Assembly: GCA_002401855.1 (NCBI GenBank)
Contig: NVUH01000001.1
Location: 161,035 to 225,034 of the forward strand
Reading direction: 5' to 3'
Length of the DNA stretch: 64,000 nt
Origin: Hyphomicrobiales bacterium
Lineage (GTDB): Bacteria; Pseudomonadota; Alphaproteobacteria; Rhizobiales; OSC116
Shown here: piece by piece, positions 36,214 through 46,917 of the stretch
How the letters are laid out: each line of letters opens with the position of its first letter
Position numbering within the stretch: the first letter of the stretch is position 1
Program-made: the position numbers and the translations under genes
The notes under the pieces: model-generated
The model's database searches: none
What the model saw: the letters and a program-made list of their open reading frames with translations, nothing else
Told to the model about the DNA's origin: nothing

Positions 36214-36624
36214 TCATGCTGAGCATAGGCAAATATTACGATCTTGAGTGGATTGTTGTTCGGTATTTTGCTGCTGCATCATGGTGATGACTTTTGCCTG
36301 TTTGCCAACAAGTTGGGTGATGTCACATTCTAAGTAGGCTTTTATGTCTTGGGCGGCGCTGAACTGTAACCAGACATCTAGGCCGCCTGCTGGCTGGATT
36401 ATTTCGTGTTGAATGAACGGGCAGCACAGTCGATCGAGCGCGATGAGTTTGGCGATGTGGGTGAATTGTTGCTCATCGACATTTTTGAAGTGGAAGCCGT
36501 AGCCTGTGGGTAGGGCTTTTACTTTTGCAACCGTGTTGAATAATTTACGAAATTCAGTGGTTAGCCATTGGCGTTGATCGTTGGTTAGGGCGTTAAGATC
36601 GCATGTAATTGGTAATTCTGACAT
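36214..36624 (-). CDS. Small soluble protein with CCPF motif, likely MerR target
   Basis: 136 residues, no signal peptide or membrane helix. Helical N-terminal half (LTNDQRQWLTTEFRKLFNTVAKVKAL), then IALDRLCCPFIQHEI with adjacent cysteines, a short beta region (LDVWLQFSAAQDIKAYL), a Gln-rich tail and a C-terminal CLCSA. I recall small proteins with an E/DxxCCPF motif beside metal-responsive regulators, but cannot name a family with confidence. The promoter is a MerR-type operator shared with merR, so thiol-based metal binding or transfer is the natural guess. Confidence 0.5.
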   Translation of the reverse strand: MSELPITCDLNALTNDQRQWLTTEFRKLFNTVAKVKALPTGYGFHFKNVDEQQFTHIAKLIALDRLCCPFIQHEIIQPAGGLDVWLQFSAAQDIKAYLECDITQLVGKQAKVITMMQQQNTEQQSTQDRNICLCSA

Positions 36625-36665
36625 TTTATCTCCTGTTTAAAGTGGCTTGTGCTGTGGGGAGTTTT

Positions 36666-36697
36666 AATCTACAGTCTGGACTTAAGTCTAGAGTCAA
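36666..36697 (-). promoter_or_regulatory. MerR-type promoter/operator between the CCPF gene and merR
   Basis: Reading the minus strand: -35 TTGACT (36697-36692), a 20-base spacer, -10 TAGATT (36671-36666). The over-long spacer contains the near-perfect dyad CTAGACTTAAGTCCAG (36691-36676). An extended 19-20 bp spacer with a central dyad is the hallmark of promoters remodelled by MerR-family activators. It fires toward the CCPF gene; merR starts 17 bases beyond the -35. Confidence 0.8.
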
Positions 36698-36714
36698 GCG
36701 GAAACGGGGGGGAA

Positions 36715-37098
36715 ATGAAAATTGGTGAATTGGCGGTTAAAGCTGCGGTGTCTATTGATACAATTCGGTTTTATGAGCGGCGTGGGTTACTGCCTGAGCC
36801 TGAGCGTTTGGCTTCGGGGTATCGGGTTTATTCTGGCGCGATTGTGAACCGCATCATTATGATAAAATCTCTGAAGGCGCTGGGTTTTAATTTGGATGAG
36901 ATTATTCAGAATCTTAATGATTTAGACGCGGGTGAACTGAATTGCGAGAGCGGCGAAGTGCGGATGGAGATTGTATTGCAGCGCGTGGCGGACAAAATTA
37001 GTGAGCTGAGCGCTGTTAAGAATGACATTGAAGCTGCGTTGGCGGAATGCCGTGCTGGCAATTGCCGATTTAACGATAGAATAAACATGTGTGGATGA
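36715..37098 (+). CDS. MerR-family metal-responsive regulator
   Basis: 127 residues. The N-terminal winged helix ([38 protein letters not shown]) is classic MerR, followed by the dimerisation helix. Cysteines at about 77, 112, 117 and 126 lie where MerR/ZntR-type sensors bind metal (the dimer-helix Cys plus a C-terminal loop ECRAGNC). This points to a thiophilic or divalent metal such as mercury, lead, cadmium or zinc; the exact metal is not decidable here. ATG at 36715 behind a GGGGGG ribosome site. Overlaps ynfA by four bases. Confidence 0.88.
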   Translation: MKIGELAVKAAVSIDTIRFYERRGLLPEPERLASGYRVYSGAIVNRIIMIKSLKALGFNLDEIIQNLNDLDAGELNCESGEVRMEIVLQRVADKISELSAVKNDIEAALAECRAGNCRFNDRINMCG

Positions 37099-37439
37099 TT
37101 ATGTTATCACCGAGCCTTACATTATTGATTTATGCCCTCGCCGCTGCTGCTGAAATTGCGGGGTGTTTTGCTTTTTGGATGTGGTTGCGGCAAGGGCATT
37201 CTATATTGTGGGCGGCTGTCGGCATATTGGCATTGGTTTTATTTGCCTATTTGTTGACTTTGGTGACGAGCGATTTTGCGGGTCGGGCTTATGCGGCGTA
37301 TGGCGGGATTTACATTGTTGCATCGCTAGCATGGATGTGGATGGTTGAAGGCCAACGGCCAGACCAGTGGGATATAATTGGCAGTGGGTTGGCAATTGTT
37401 GCCACGTTGATTATATTATTTGCGCCCAGACAATTGTAA
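37095..37439 (+). CDS. YnfA/UPF0060 family membrane protein
   Basis: 114-residue inner-membrane protein with four helices: [57 protein letters not shown] and [18 protein letters not shown]. WMWxEGxRPDxWDxIGxxxxxxGxxII is the family pattern. It is distantly related to small multidrug-resistance exporters and often found beside metal resistance genes. The ATG at 37095 overlaps the merR stop (ATGA), so the two are co-translated. Confidence 0.9.
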   Translation: MIMLSPSLTLLIYALAAAAEIAGCFAFWMWLRQGHSILWAAVGILALVLFAYLLTLVTSDFAGRAYAAYGGIYIVASLAWMWMVEGQRPDQWDIIGSGLAIVATLIILFAPRQL

Positions 37440-37455
37440 TTAGCAATCGTAAAAG

Positions 37456-37484
37456 AAAAAAGGCGACCCGAAGATCGCCTTTTT
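37456..37484. terminator. Terminator of ctaE, right copy of a 27-bp direct repeat
   Basis: Same A-run, GGCGA, eight-base loop, TCGCC, T-run hairpin as at 36161-36187. It lies between the convergent ynfA and ctaE and can serve both. Together the two copies bracket the CCPF-merR-ynfA cassette. Confidence 0.88.
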
Positions 37485-37506
37485 AAAATTTGTAATCTAT
37501 TTAAAT

Positions 37507-38355
37507 TTAATGTGCTTCGGCTGGCATGGTGGCTGGATCGCCTGCGCCCAATACGTAGATGAAGATGAAGAGGAAAATCCAAATCACATCGACGAAATGC
37601 CAATACCATGCAGCGGCTTCGAAACCAAAATGATGATCGGGTTTGAAATGGCCTTTTATGGTACGGATAAGAATAACAAATAAGAATATTGTACCAATGA
37701 TTACATGGAAACCATGAAAGCCTGTGGCTAGATAGAATGTTGATGGATATAGACCATCTGCAATGCCGAATGCGGCATGGCTATATTCGATGGCTTGTAG
37801 AATTGTGAATAACACACCCAGAATAACCGCGGCAGATAGGCCAGCAATGACGGTTTTGCGCTCATTATGAATGAGTGCATGATGCGCCCAAGTGACTGCG
37901 AAACCTGATAGCAACAGAACCAGAGTGTTGATGAATGGCAGATCCCACGGGTCGAATGTGCGCACTGACAATGGAGGCCATTGACCGCCAGTATATTCAA
38001 CACGTAATTCTTGAATCAATTCGTTGGGGAATAACGCCGCATCGAAATAAGCCCAGAACCAAGCCACGAAGAACATAACCTCTGACAAGAGGAACATGAA
38101 CATGCCATAGCGAAAATGCAATTGCACAACGGGTGTATGATGGCCTTGGGTTTCGCCCTCGTCGGTGATGTCTGACCACCAGAAAAAAGACAGGATGCAA
38201 ACGACGACCAAGGCAATGATTGGAAATAATCCTGAACCCATCTCATGCATAAAGAATATAAAGGTTGCCGCCATAGCAAACACGCCCCAAGCGGTCAATA
38301 TTGGCCACGGGCTTGGATTTACCAAATGATAGTCATGGTTCTTTTCGTCAGACAT
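37507..38355 (-). CDS. ctaE: Cytochrome c oxidase subunit III
   Basis: 282-residue membrane subunit of aa3 oxidase with seven helices. Landmarks: YHLVNPSPWPILTAWGVFAMAA, the second-helix region GMFMFLLSEVMFFVAWFWAYFDAALFP, WAHHALIHNERK, LYPSTFYLATGFHGFHVIIGT and the final WYWHFVDVIWIFLFIFIYV. All are well conserved. Last gene of the ctaCDB-coxF-ctaG-ctaE operon, followed by the 37456-37484 terminator. Confidence 0.95.
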   Translation of the reverse strand: MSDEKNHDYHLVNPSPWPILTAWGVFAMAATFIFFMHEMGSGLFPIIALVVVCILSFFWWSDITDEGETQGHHTPVVQLHFRYGMFMFLLSEVMFFVAWFWAYFDAALFPNELIQELRVEYTGGQWPPLSVRTFDPWDLPFINTLVLLLSGFAVTWAHHALIHNERKTVIAGLSAAVILGVLFTILQAIEYSHAAFGIADGLYPSTFYLATGFHGFHVIIGTIFLFVILIRTIKGHFKPDHHFGFEAAAWYWHFVDVIWIFLFIFIYVLGAGDPATMPAEAH

Positions 38356-38408
38356 AGTGCCTCTCTCCTCAATTGGCGCGTGGTTTGCGCCTTTATTTCT
38401 ATATTGGC

Positions 38409-38963
38409 TTAATCTTCTACTGGATAAAAAGTATAAGACAATGTGATTATATTTACATGTTCCAAATCTGGGTCGGTGGCATAATCAGGATCTATAAAAA
38501 ACTCTACGGGCATATCGACAGTTTGATGGGCATTTAACATTTGCTCGGTGAAGCAAAAACACTCAATTTTGTTAAAATATGCACCTGCTGATGCAGGTGA
38601 TACGTTGAAAATTGCGCTGCCTTTAATGTCTTTATTGGCGAAATTAGTGGCATTATAGAAGATTAATTGGCTCTCGCCGATTTTAACTTCAACCTCACGT
38701 TGGACGGGTTTGAAATCCCATGGCAGGTCATCTGCGACATTGGCATCAAATTGCACTCTTACGGTGCGTGCCAATATAATGTCTGAGCCTGTATCTGCCC
38801 GTTGTGTGGTGCCACCAAAACCTGTGACTTGGCAAAATGCCTCGTATAATGGAACCGCAGCATAGGCCATACCGACCATGAGTGCCACAAATAGTGCCAA
38901 AAATACCGCTGTTTTCGCAGTTTTTATTTCCTGTTTATGATGTCCTTCCTCAATTTGAGCCAT
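38409..38963 (-). CDS. ctaG: Cytochrome oxidase copper-assembly protein (Cox11/CtaG)
   Basis: Delivers copper to the CuB site of subunit I. The 184 residues have one N-terminal helix (TAVFLALFVALMVGMAYAAVPLYEAFCQVTGFGG, with conserved YxxFCxxTGxGG) and a periplasmic domain with the copper-binding FNKIECFCFTEQ (CxC) near residue 133. PVEFFIDPDYATDPDLEHVNIITLSYTF is the usual ending. Sixteen bases separate it from the upstream small gene. Confidence 0.95.
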   Translation of the reverse strand: MAQIEEGHHKQEIKTAKTAVFLALFVALMVGMAYAAVPLYEAFCQVTGFGGTTQRADTGSDIILARTVRVQFDANVADDLPWDFKPVQREVEVKIGESQLIFYNATNFANKDIKGSAIFNVSPASAGAYFNKIECFCFTEQMLNAHQTVDMPVEFFIDPDYATDPDLEHVNIITLSYTFYPVED

Positions 38964-38978
38964 TATTTATTTTACTTG

Positions 38979-39155
38979 TTAAAATGTACGATCTGCCACA
39001 TTGGCGCCTAAACGAATGATGGTGGCGGCAAAAAAGATAACTGCCAGTGCGCCTAAGACCAAGCCAATGGCTAGGTTACGGCGTTTGATGACTTTTTTCT
39101 GCGCTTCGGTTTGCACCACAGCATCTAGTTCGAAATTCGGGTGTTCAGTTGACAT
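38979..39155 (-). CDS. Small membrane protein of the oxidase operon (CoxF-like)
   Basis: 58 residues: a polar N-terminus (MSTEHPNFELDAVVQTEAQKK), basic VIKRRN, and one helix (LAIGLVLGALAVIFFAATIIRLG). Small single-helix proteins at this place between ctaB and ctaG are regular in alphaproteobacteria and called CoxF or analogous; their exact role is not settled. The start ATG overlaps the ctaB stop (TAATG), so translation is coupled. Confidence 0.75.
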   Translation of the reverse strand: MSTEHPNFELDAVVQTEAQKKVIKRRNLAIGLVLGALAVIFFAATIIRLGANVADRTF

Positions 39156-40111
39156 TATACCCATCCGGTTAAATTGAGTTTAAATAAAATGCCAAAACTA
39201 TGTTCGGCCAATAGCAGCGTGAATAACAGCATTAGATATAGCAATGAAAATGCGAACATGTTTTTGGCGGCTTTGATGGCTGCGGCGCCTGTGTCATTTT
39301 TATAAACCAGGTGGGCGAAATAGATGAAGCCGAGGCCTAAGACTAAGGCTGTGCCGCCGTAGAGCATGCCTGCATAGCCGAACAAAGTTGGTAATGTGCC
39401 GCAGAGCGCCACTATATAGGTGTAGATGAGGATTTGTTTGCGGGTTTCTGGCTCGCCTTTGACGCTGGGCAACATGGGAATGTTGGCTTTTTCATAATCG
39501 CGTTTGATGTAGAGGTTAAGCGCCCAAAAATGCGGGGGGGTCCACATGAAGATGATGAGGAATAATAATATGCTTTCGAGCGTGATGTTGCCTGTGACAC
39601 AGGCATAACCAATCATTGGTGGGAAAGCGCCAGACGCGCCGCCGATGACGATGTTAAGCGGCGTGCGGGGTTTGAGCCACATGGTGTAAATGACCACATA
39701 GTAGAAAATGGTGAAGGCTAAAAAGCCTGAGGCAAACCAGTTGACCAACATGCCAAGCATGGTGACGGAGCCGACGGCCAAAATGAGGCCGAAAGTGAGG
39801 GCTTGATCGGGTGTGATGCGGCCTGAGGGGATGGGGCGGTTTTGGGTACGGGTCATCAGAGCGTCTAACTTATGCTCATACCACATGTTTAAACAACCCG
39901 CAGCGCCGGCTGAAATGGCGATGCATAGGATGGAGATGAACGCAGTGAATGGATGAATGTTGCCTGGGGCAACCACCATACCGACAAAGGCGGTGAACAC
40001 CACCAAGCGCATGACGCTTGGCTTTAACAATTCCCAAAAATCTTGGACATCTGCTAAGTTTTCACCTGCATAGTCGGTTGATTGATTGTTGTTGATATTC
40101 ATATCACTCAT
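39155..40111 (-). CDS. ctaB: Protoheme IX farnesyltransferase (heme O synthase)
   Basis: UbiA-family membrane prenyltransferase that makes heme O, the precursor of heme a. Among 318 residues with about nine helices, the first Asp-rich site is NMWYEHKLDALMTRTQNRPIPSGRI, and other landmarks are GGASGAFPPMIGYACVTG and FMWTPPHFWALNLYIKRDYEKANIPMLP. Lies directly downstream of ctaD (29 bases) in the oxidase operon. Confidence 0.95.
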   Translation of the reverse strand: MSDMNINNNQSTDYAGENLADVQDFWELLKPSVMRLVVFTAFVGMVVAPGNIHPFTAFISILCIAISAGAAGCLNMWYEHKLDALMTRTQNRPIPSGRITPDQALTFGLILAVGSVTMLGMLVNWFASGFLAFTIFYYVVIYTMWLKPRTPLNIVIGGASGAFPPMIGYACVTGNITLESILLFLIIFMWTPPHFWALNLYIKRDYEKANIPMLPSVKGEPETRKQILIYTYIVALCGTLPTLFGYAGMLYGGTALVLGLGFIYFAHLVYKNDTGAAAIKAAKNMFAFSLLYLMLLFTLLLAEHSFGILFKLNLTGWV

Positions 40112-40140
40112 TACGAAATCTCTATCACTAATTTGTTTGA

Positions 40141-42695
<2,555 letters not shown>

Positions 42696-42784
42696 GTCAA
42701 AACCCGTGGTGGAGTTTCCCTTAATTTTATTTTAAAGCGTGCCATTTATTGCGTTTTATTTTCGACACACAAACTTGTTATAGT

Positions 42785-42798
42785 TTGACTTAAGTCAA
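42785..42798. promoter_or_regulatory. FNR/FixK-type box upstream of ctaC
   Basis: TTGACTTAAGTCAA, a perfect palindrome of the form TTGAY-N4-RTCAA recognised by FNR/FixK/NnrR-class regulators. Its centre is about 96 bases upstream of the ctaC ATG. Confidence 0.65.
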
Positions 42799-42922
42799 TA
42801 ACTCAATTGTTTACATAATTCAACAAATTAAAACCATTACAAACTAAGGAAAAACCATTTCATTGAATAACTCATATCAGAGGCCTATTTTTCGATGCCA
42901 AACAAGGGATATCTAGTGGTTG

Positions 42923-42936
42923 TTGATATATATCAA
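42923..42936. promoter_or_regulatory. Second FNR/FixK-type box in the ctaC-ialB spacer
   Basis: TTGATATATATCAA matches the FNR consensus TTGAT-N4-ATCAA exactly. It is near the middle of the spacer, about 205 bases before the ialB ATG and 230 before ctaC, so it could serve either unit. Confidence 0.65.
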
Positions 42937-43134
42937 AACTATATAAACCTGTGCAGCACAGTGAGAGAATCACCTATAAAGCCATACTATGAGTAGACCA
43001 TAAAATCACCTTTGCAGATAGCCGAAATTTGCTTAAATTGACGCAAATTATAATAATCACTATTCATCTATAAAATTTAAGTTATATTAAAATGAAATAA
43101 TTTACTGGCAATTTGAGCTAAGGGTGTCATTTAA

Positions 43135-43725
43135 ATGATGGACAAATTGATAGACAATAAGACCTTTCGGTTTCTGGCATGGTTAAGTTTGAGTTTACTC
43201 ATAATATTGTGGATTATCAGCCCTGCACACGCCGCCACGGAGCAAAATAAAAAATTTGGCAGTTGGCTGATGCATTGCTCGGAGATTGAAACGCCGCAAA
43301 ATGCCAGTGCAAACAGTACAGAAGTGCCAACTCAAGAAGTTTGTGCGTTGTTTCAAAGCGTCGCGGCTGAAAACAGACCACGTTTTGGCTTGACTGTGTT
43401 GATTTCAAAAGATGATGGTAGTGGCACAATCACCCCACAAAATGATAAACAAAATGCGGCCTTGATAAAAATTCTGGTGCCACTTGGTGTGCTCCTTCCC
43501 ACGGGAGTGGGAATGGATATTGATGGTGAAAATTTAGGCCTTACGGGGTTTTTACGTTGTTTACCAAATGGTTGCACTGCTGTTGCTACCTTATCTAACG
43601 AATCATTAGCGCGGCTGAAAAGCGCGACAACTGCTTCTTTTACAGTATTTTTAACTCCAGAAGACGGTTTGGCTATTCCGATTCGGTTGAACGGATTGGC
43701 TGAGGGTTTTGATGCCCTCGACTAA
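43135..43725 (+). CDS. Invasion-associated locus B (IalB) family protein
   Basis: A 196-residue exported protein. An N-terminal hydrophobic segment (FLAWLSLSLLIILWIISPAHA) with AHA cleavage site is followed by NKKFGSWLMHCSEIETP, VCALFQSVAAENRPRFGLTVLISK, LVPLGVLLPTGVGMDIDGENLGLTGFLRCLPNGCTAVATL and PIRLNGLAEGFDALD. The four cysteines of the family are present. The family is named from Bartonella but widely conserved in free-living alphaproteobacteria; its role in the periplasm is unclear. Overlaps the MATE gene by 14 bases. Confidence 0.85.
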   Translation: MMDKLIDNKTFRFLAWLSLSLLIILWIISPAHAATEQNKKFGSWLMHCSEIETPQNASANSTEVPTQEVCALFQSVAAENRPRFGLTVLISKDDGSGTITPQNDKQNAALIKILVPLGVLLPTGVGMDIDGENLGLTGFLRCLPNGCTAVATLSNESLARLKSATTASFTVFLTPEDGLAIPIRLNGLAEGFDALD

Positions 43726-45112
43726 AAGAGCGAAAGCAAAAGTTGAAGCCAAATTTGTAACTGGCTCGATAATGCGGCACGTGATTGTGTTGTCTAGCAC
43801 CGCATCCATCGGTTTGGTATCGCTGTTTGCTGTTGACCTGATTGATTTTTATTTTCTATCCTTGCTCCATGTGCAGGCCATCACCGCTTCTTTGGCTTTT
43901 GCTGCGGCGATTATGTTTTTTAACATGAGTTTTTCGATCGGTTTATCCATTGCTATGTCGGCGACGGTGGCCAGAGCGTTGGGTGCTAAACAAGATATGC
44001 AGGCGCGGCATTTGGCGTTAAATAACCTGGTGGTTTCGGTGAGTTTTACCGCTATCATTGCGTTGCCGACTTGGATATTTAGAATCGAATTACTGCAAGC
44101 CATTGGTGCGGCAGGAGCAAGCCTTGACTATGCCGAGCGTTATTTACGGATTATTTTACCCAGCCTGCCGTTATTATCGATCGCCATGTCGGGTGGTGGA
44201 TTGGTGCGGGTGATGGGGGCGCCCAAATTATCGATGTTTGCCATGTTGTCTGGCTCGGTTGTCAATTTGATTCTAGACCCGATATTGATTTTTTATTTTG
44301 ATATGGGCATTGAAGGCGCGGCTTGGGCTTCGGTCGCGGCGCGGGTTGCGATTAGTTTATCGGTGCTTTACATCATCTATTTTATGCATGATTTTTCGGT
44401 CGGTTTTGCTTATTCGAAATTCAAAGCCCAATTGCCGATTATATTTGCCATCGCCCTGCCCGCCATGGCAACCCAGCTAGCAACCCCCGTTGCCAATGCT
44501 TTTATGACTTGGGAAATGTCGCATTATAGTGAAAGTTATATGGCGGGTTGGTCATTTGCGGGGCGTGCGACGCCTGTGGTTTTTGGGGTGATATTTGCTT
44601 TATCTGGTGCGATTGGGGCGATTTATGGACAAAATTTTGGCGCTCGAAAATTCGACCGGGTGAAACGCACCCTGACGGACAGCGCGCTGTTTGTATTGAT
44701 ATATTGCTTGGTGGCGTGGATGGTGTTTTATTTGGCTATCGATTATGTTTTGGCGTCATTCCATATTGTTGGTGATGCCGAAGCGTTTATGCAATTTGTG
44801 GCCATTTGGATTGGCCCGACATTTGTTTTTTACGGCATGTTATTTGTGGCCAATGCGGCGTTTAATAATTTGGGCTATCCGTTAATTTCGACCGCGTTTA
44901 ACTTTGGCAAAGCTACATTAGGCACTATACCTTTTGTTATGTATGGCTCGTATATTATGGGGGCAGAAGGCATATTTATTGGCAATGGGTTGGGCAATGT
45001 GATTTTTGGCGTCGGGGCTTTATTGACCTGCCTTTATATCATTAATAAATTGGCCAATATGCGCGATGGGAAAGGCCCCGAAGAGGGCTTTAGAAATCGT
45101 CATAAAAAATAA
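43712..45112 (+). CDS. MATE-family efflux transporter
   Basis: A 466-residue inner-membrane protein with about twelve helices in two similar halves, of the NorM/MATE kind that exports cationic drugs or metabolites with Na or proton antiport. Seen: VTGSIMRHVIVLSSTASIGLVSLFAVDLIDFYFLSLL, MGAPKLSMFAMLSGSVVNLILDPILIFYFDMGIEGAAWA, and ALSGAIGAIYGQNFGARKFDRVKRTL. The ATG at 43712 lies inside the end of ialB, so the two are probably co-translated. Substrate unknown. Confidence 0.88.
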   Translation: MPSTKRAKAKVEAKFVTGSIMRHVIVLSSTASIGLVSLFAVDLIDFYFLSLLHVQAITASLAFAAAIMFFNMSFSIGLSIAMSATVARALGAKQDMQARHLALNNLVVSVSFTAIIALPTWIFRIELLQAIGAAGASLDYAERYLRIILPSLPLLSIAMSGGGLVRVMGAPKLSMFAMLSGSVVNLILDPILIFYFDMGIEGAAWASVAARVAISLSVLYIIYFMHDFSVGFAYSKFKAQLPIIFAIALPAMATQLATPVANAFMTWEMSHYSESYMAGWSFAGRATPVVFGVIFALSGAIGAIYGQNFGARKFDRVKRTLTDSALFVLIYCLVAWMVFYLAIDYVLASFHIVGDAEAFMQFVAIWIGPTFVFYGMLFVANAAFNNLGYPLISTAFNFGKATLGTIPFVMYGSYIMGAEGIFIGNGLGNVIFGVGALLTCLYIINKLANMRDGKGPEEGFRNRHKK

Positions 45113-45149
45113 TGACCCAAAGCTGTGCGCGGTGATGTGCTTTGGGTCA
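45113..45149. terminator. Long hairpin between convergent MATE and DUF1127 genes
   Basis: TGACCCAAAG (45113-45122) pairs perfectly with CTTTGGGTCA (45140-45149). No T-run adjoins it, so termination ability is uncertain; it begins within the stop region of the MATE gene. Confidence 0.5.
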
Positions 45150-45185
45150 ATCCATATGTAACCATCTGTATATAACCATATATAT

Positions 45186-45452
45186 TTATAACCATAATTT
45201 GCCGTATTGATGGCTAGTTAGATGCCGATCATTCGACCGTGGCCGATTATTCATATCTGGCTCTATCATGCCCATATCGCGCTTTAAGTGATCAGACAAA
45301 TGATCGATAGAGTGGCTATGACTAGACTTATTTAGCCAGATGAATTTTTTAAAAAACTTAAGAATCATGGATTCGGGCTTTCTTATTTTAAATTTTATTT
45401 GTGGCCGTAGATGAGACCGTAGGGTTTGGTTTTTAATGGTAGCTATTTGCAT
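45186..45452 (-). CDS. DUF1127-like small protein
   Basis: 88 residues, basic. The part HLSDHLKRDMGMIEPDM resembles the DUF1127 (YjiS-like) helix pattern LxDxxLRDIGL. ATG 45452 has AAAGGAG seven bases upstream, clearly better than the same-frame start 66 bases earlier. In Rhizobiales, DUF1127 genes are targets of a LysR regulator (VtlR/LsrB type) together with small RNAs; here a LysR gene is divergent 460 bases away. DUF1127 proteins can bind RNA; that role is inference here. Confidence 0.6.
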   Translation of the reverse strand: MQIATIKNQTLRSHLRPQIKFKIRKPESMILKFFKKFIWLNKSSHSHSIDHLSDHLKRDMGMIEPDMNNRPRSNDRHLTSHQYGKLWL

Positions 45453-45595
45453 AGACACTCCTTTCTTGACGCGAAAACGCCAGTGATGATGCGCAGAATT
45501 TAAAAAATTCGGGCGCAAAAGGTTTTGAAAATTTTGGTTTTCAGAGATTAGGGGGTGTCAAACATTGAGGGTGACGGTCTAAAATTTAGACGGAG

Positions 45596-45682
45596 TCAGG
45601 AGGTCAGTGTTTGTCGATATGCCAAGCGTGACGCTAACACTTGGAAAACAACCCCGGAGGTTTTAAAATAAATTTTCGTCAT
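45596..45682 (-). CDS. Candidate 28-codon small ORF
   Basis: ATG with GGAGG six bases upstream, then 28 codons reading MTKIYFKTSGVVF, QVLASRLAYRQTLTS and TGA. The frame is embedded in structure: an imperfect stem pairs 45648-45663 with 45684-45703 over the ribosome site, CCAAG/CTTGG lies inside the ORF, and a perfect 16-bp palindrome (GTCTAAAATTTTAGAC, 45577-45592) follows it. It may be a real micro-protein, a leader peptide, or part of a small RNA ahead of the DUF1127 gene. Confidence 0.35.
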   Translation of the reverse strand: MTKIYFKTSGVVFQVLASRLAYRQTLTS

Positions 45683-45914
45683 AGAAATCCTCCATGGTTG
45701 TTAAATTGCACAATATTAACTTGTGTGTGGCTTGTATAAAAGCCTTTTACTTTGGTTACAAGTCAATATTTGTGATATTTGCTTAAATTATTTTGATGTT
45801 TACTTTATCCACTCAAATAAATTTAATTCACTCGCAGGTGATTGACTGTTTCTTGAAATGAATGCAAGTTGTGATTAGTCCAATAATATTGATGTTTTGT
45901 AAAGGGGTATCGAA

Positions 45915-46811
45915 ATGGCACAAATTTTAGACATGGATAATCTGGCCACATTTTTAGCAATTGCTGAATCTGGCAGTTTTACAGCAGCTTCGCGCGAAGT
46001 TTTTAAAACTCAGAGTGCGGTTTCCATGCAAATGAAACGTTTAGAAGAAACCATTGGCAAAAAATTATTTTATAAAGAAGGCCGTGTTAACCGGCTGACA
46101 CGCGATGGCGATATATTGCTTAATTTTGCGCGGCGCATCATCAGGTTGAATAATGAAGCCTTGTTGACCATCACCCAGCCTGAAATATCTGGCCTTGTGC
46201 GGTTGGGCATTGGGGATGATTATGCCGAACGTTATCTGCCTGAAATTTTGGCGCGGTTTTCATATTCCAACCCCAATGTGGAAGTGGCGATTGTATGTGA
46301 CGATAGTGAATATGTGGCCAAACAATTGCAAAAAGGCGATTTGGATTTGGCGGTTGGCACGGGCGCATTGTTTAGAGAAAATGGCGAATTGTTAAAACGT
46401 GAGCGTTTGGTGTGGGCGACAAGCTCGACCCATAGTGCGCAATTGCAAGATGTATTGCCATTGGCAACCTGCGGTGAAGATTGCTGCTGGAGCAACCAAG
46501 CGATTAGAACTCTGAAGCAAATGGGCCGGCCTTATCGGGTGGCTTATCAGGCGCGCAACCATGCGGTGATTGCCTCGACGGTGATTGCTGGGTTGGCTGT
46601 TACGGCTATTGCTGAAAGCGGTTTACGCCCTGGCATGCGGACATTGGGCCCTGATGAAGGCTTTGCTGAATTGGGTACGAGCGATATTTTGTTGCTGAAA
46701 CCGATGACGCCACTGTCGTCTGCTGCGGAAATATTGAGCCAACATATTTGTGATAGTTTGGCGACTTTGGGAACGAATGGGTTGCGGAATTTTAGTGAAG
46801 CTGCTGAATGA
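45915..46811 (+). CDS. LysR-family transcriptional regulator
   Basis: 298 residues: an N-terminal winged helix (LATFLAIAESGSFTAASREVFKTQSAVSMQMKRLEETIGKKLFYK) and a periplasmic-binding-protein-like effector domain from LVRLGIGDDYAERYLPEILARF to the end. The LGxxDDYxxxxLPxIL pattern is shared with alphaproteobacterial LysR regulators such as LsrB/VtlR. Effector unknown. AAAGGGGTATCGAA precedes the ATG. The divergent spacer with a DUF1127 gene on the other side fits the LsrB/VtlR arrangement. Confidence 0.85.
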   Translation: MAQILDMDNLATFLAIAESGSFTAASREVFKTQSAVSMQMKRLEETIGKKLFYKEGRVNRLTRDGDILLNFARRIIRLNNEALLTITQPEISGLVRLGIGDDYAERYLPEILARFSYSNPNVEVAIVCDDSEYVAKQLQKGDLDLAVGTGALFRENGELLKRERLVWATSSTHSAQLQDVLPLATCGEDCCWSNQAIRTLKQMGRPYRVAYQARNHAVIASTVIAGLAVTAIAESGLRPGMRTLGPDEGFAELGTSDILLLKPMTPLSSAAEILSQHICDSLATLGTNGLRNFSEAAE

Positions 46812-46917
46812 TTTTGCTGGCTGATTTGTATTTGGCTTAAGTGGGCGCTTGCACCTGCCAGAGCATTAGCTACTAGCTAGTTGTCTTTTTGTAGTTTATA
46901 GCGGGGAGGCATCCTGC

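Larger units (their letters stand above)
42696..43134. other. AT-rich divergent control region between ctaC and ialB
   Basis: No gene. AT-rich spacer serving two divergent transcription units. It holds two perfect 14-bp palindromes of FNR/FixK type (listed separately) and several A/T-rich -10-like runs that I cannot assign with confidence. Confidence 0.6.
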
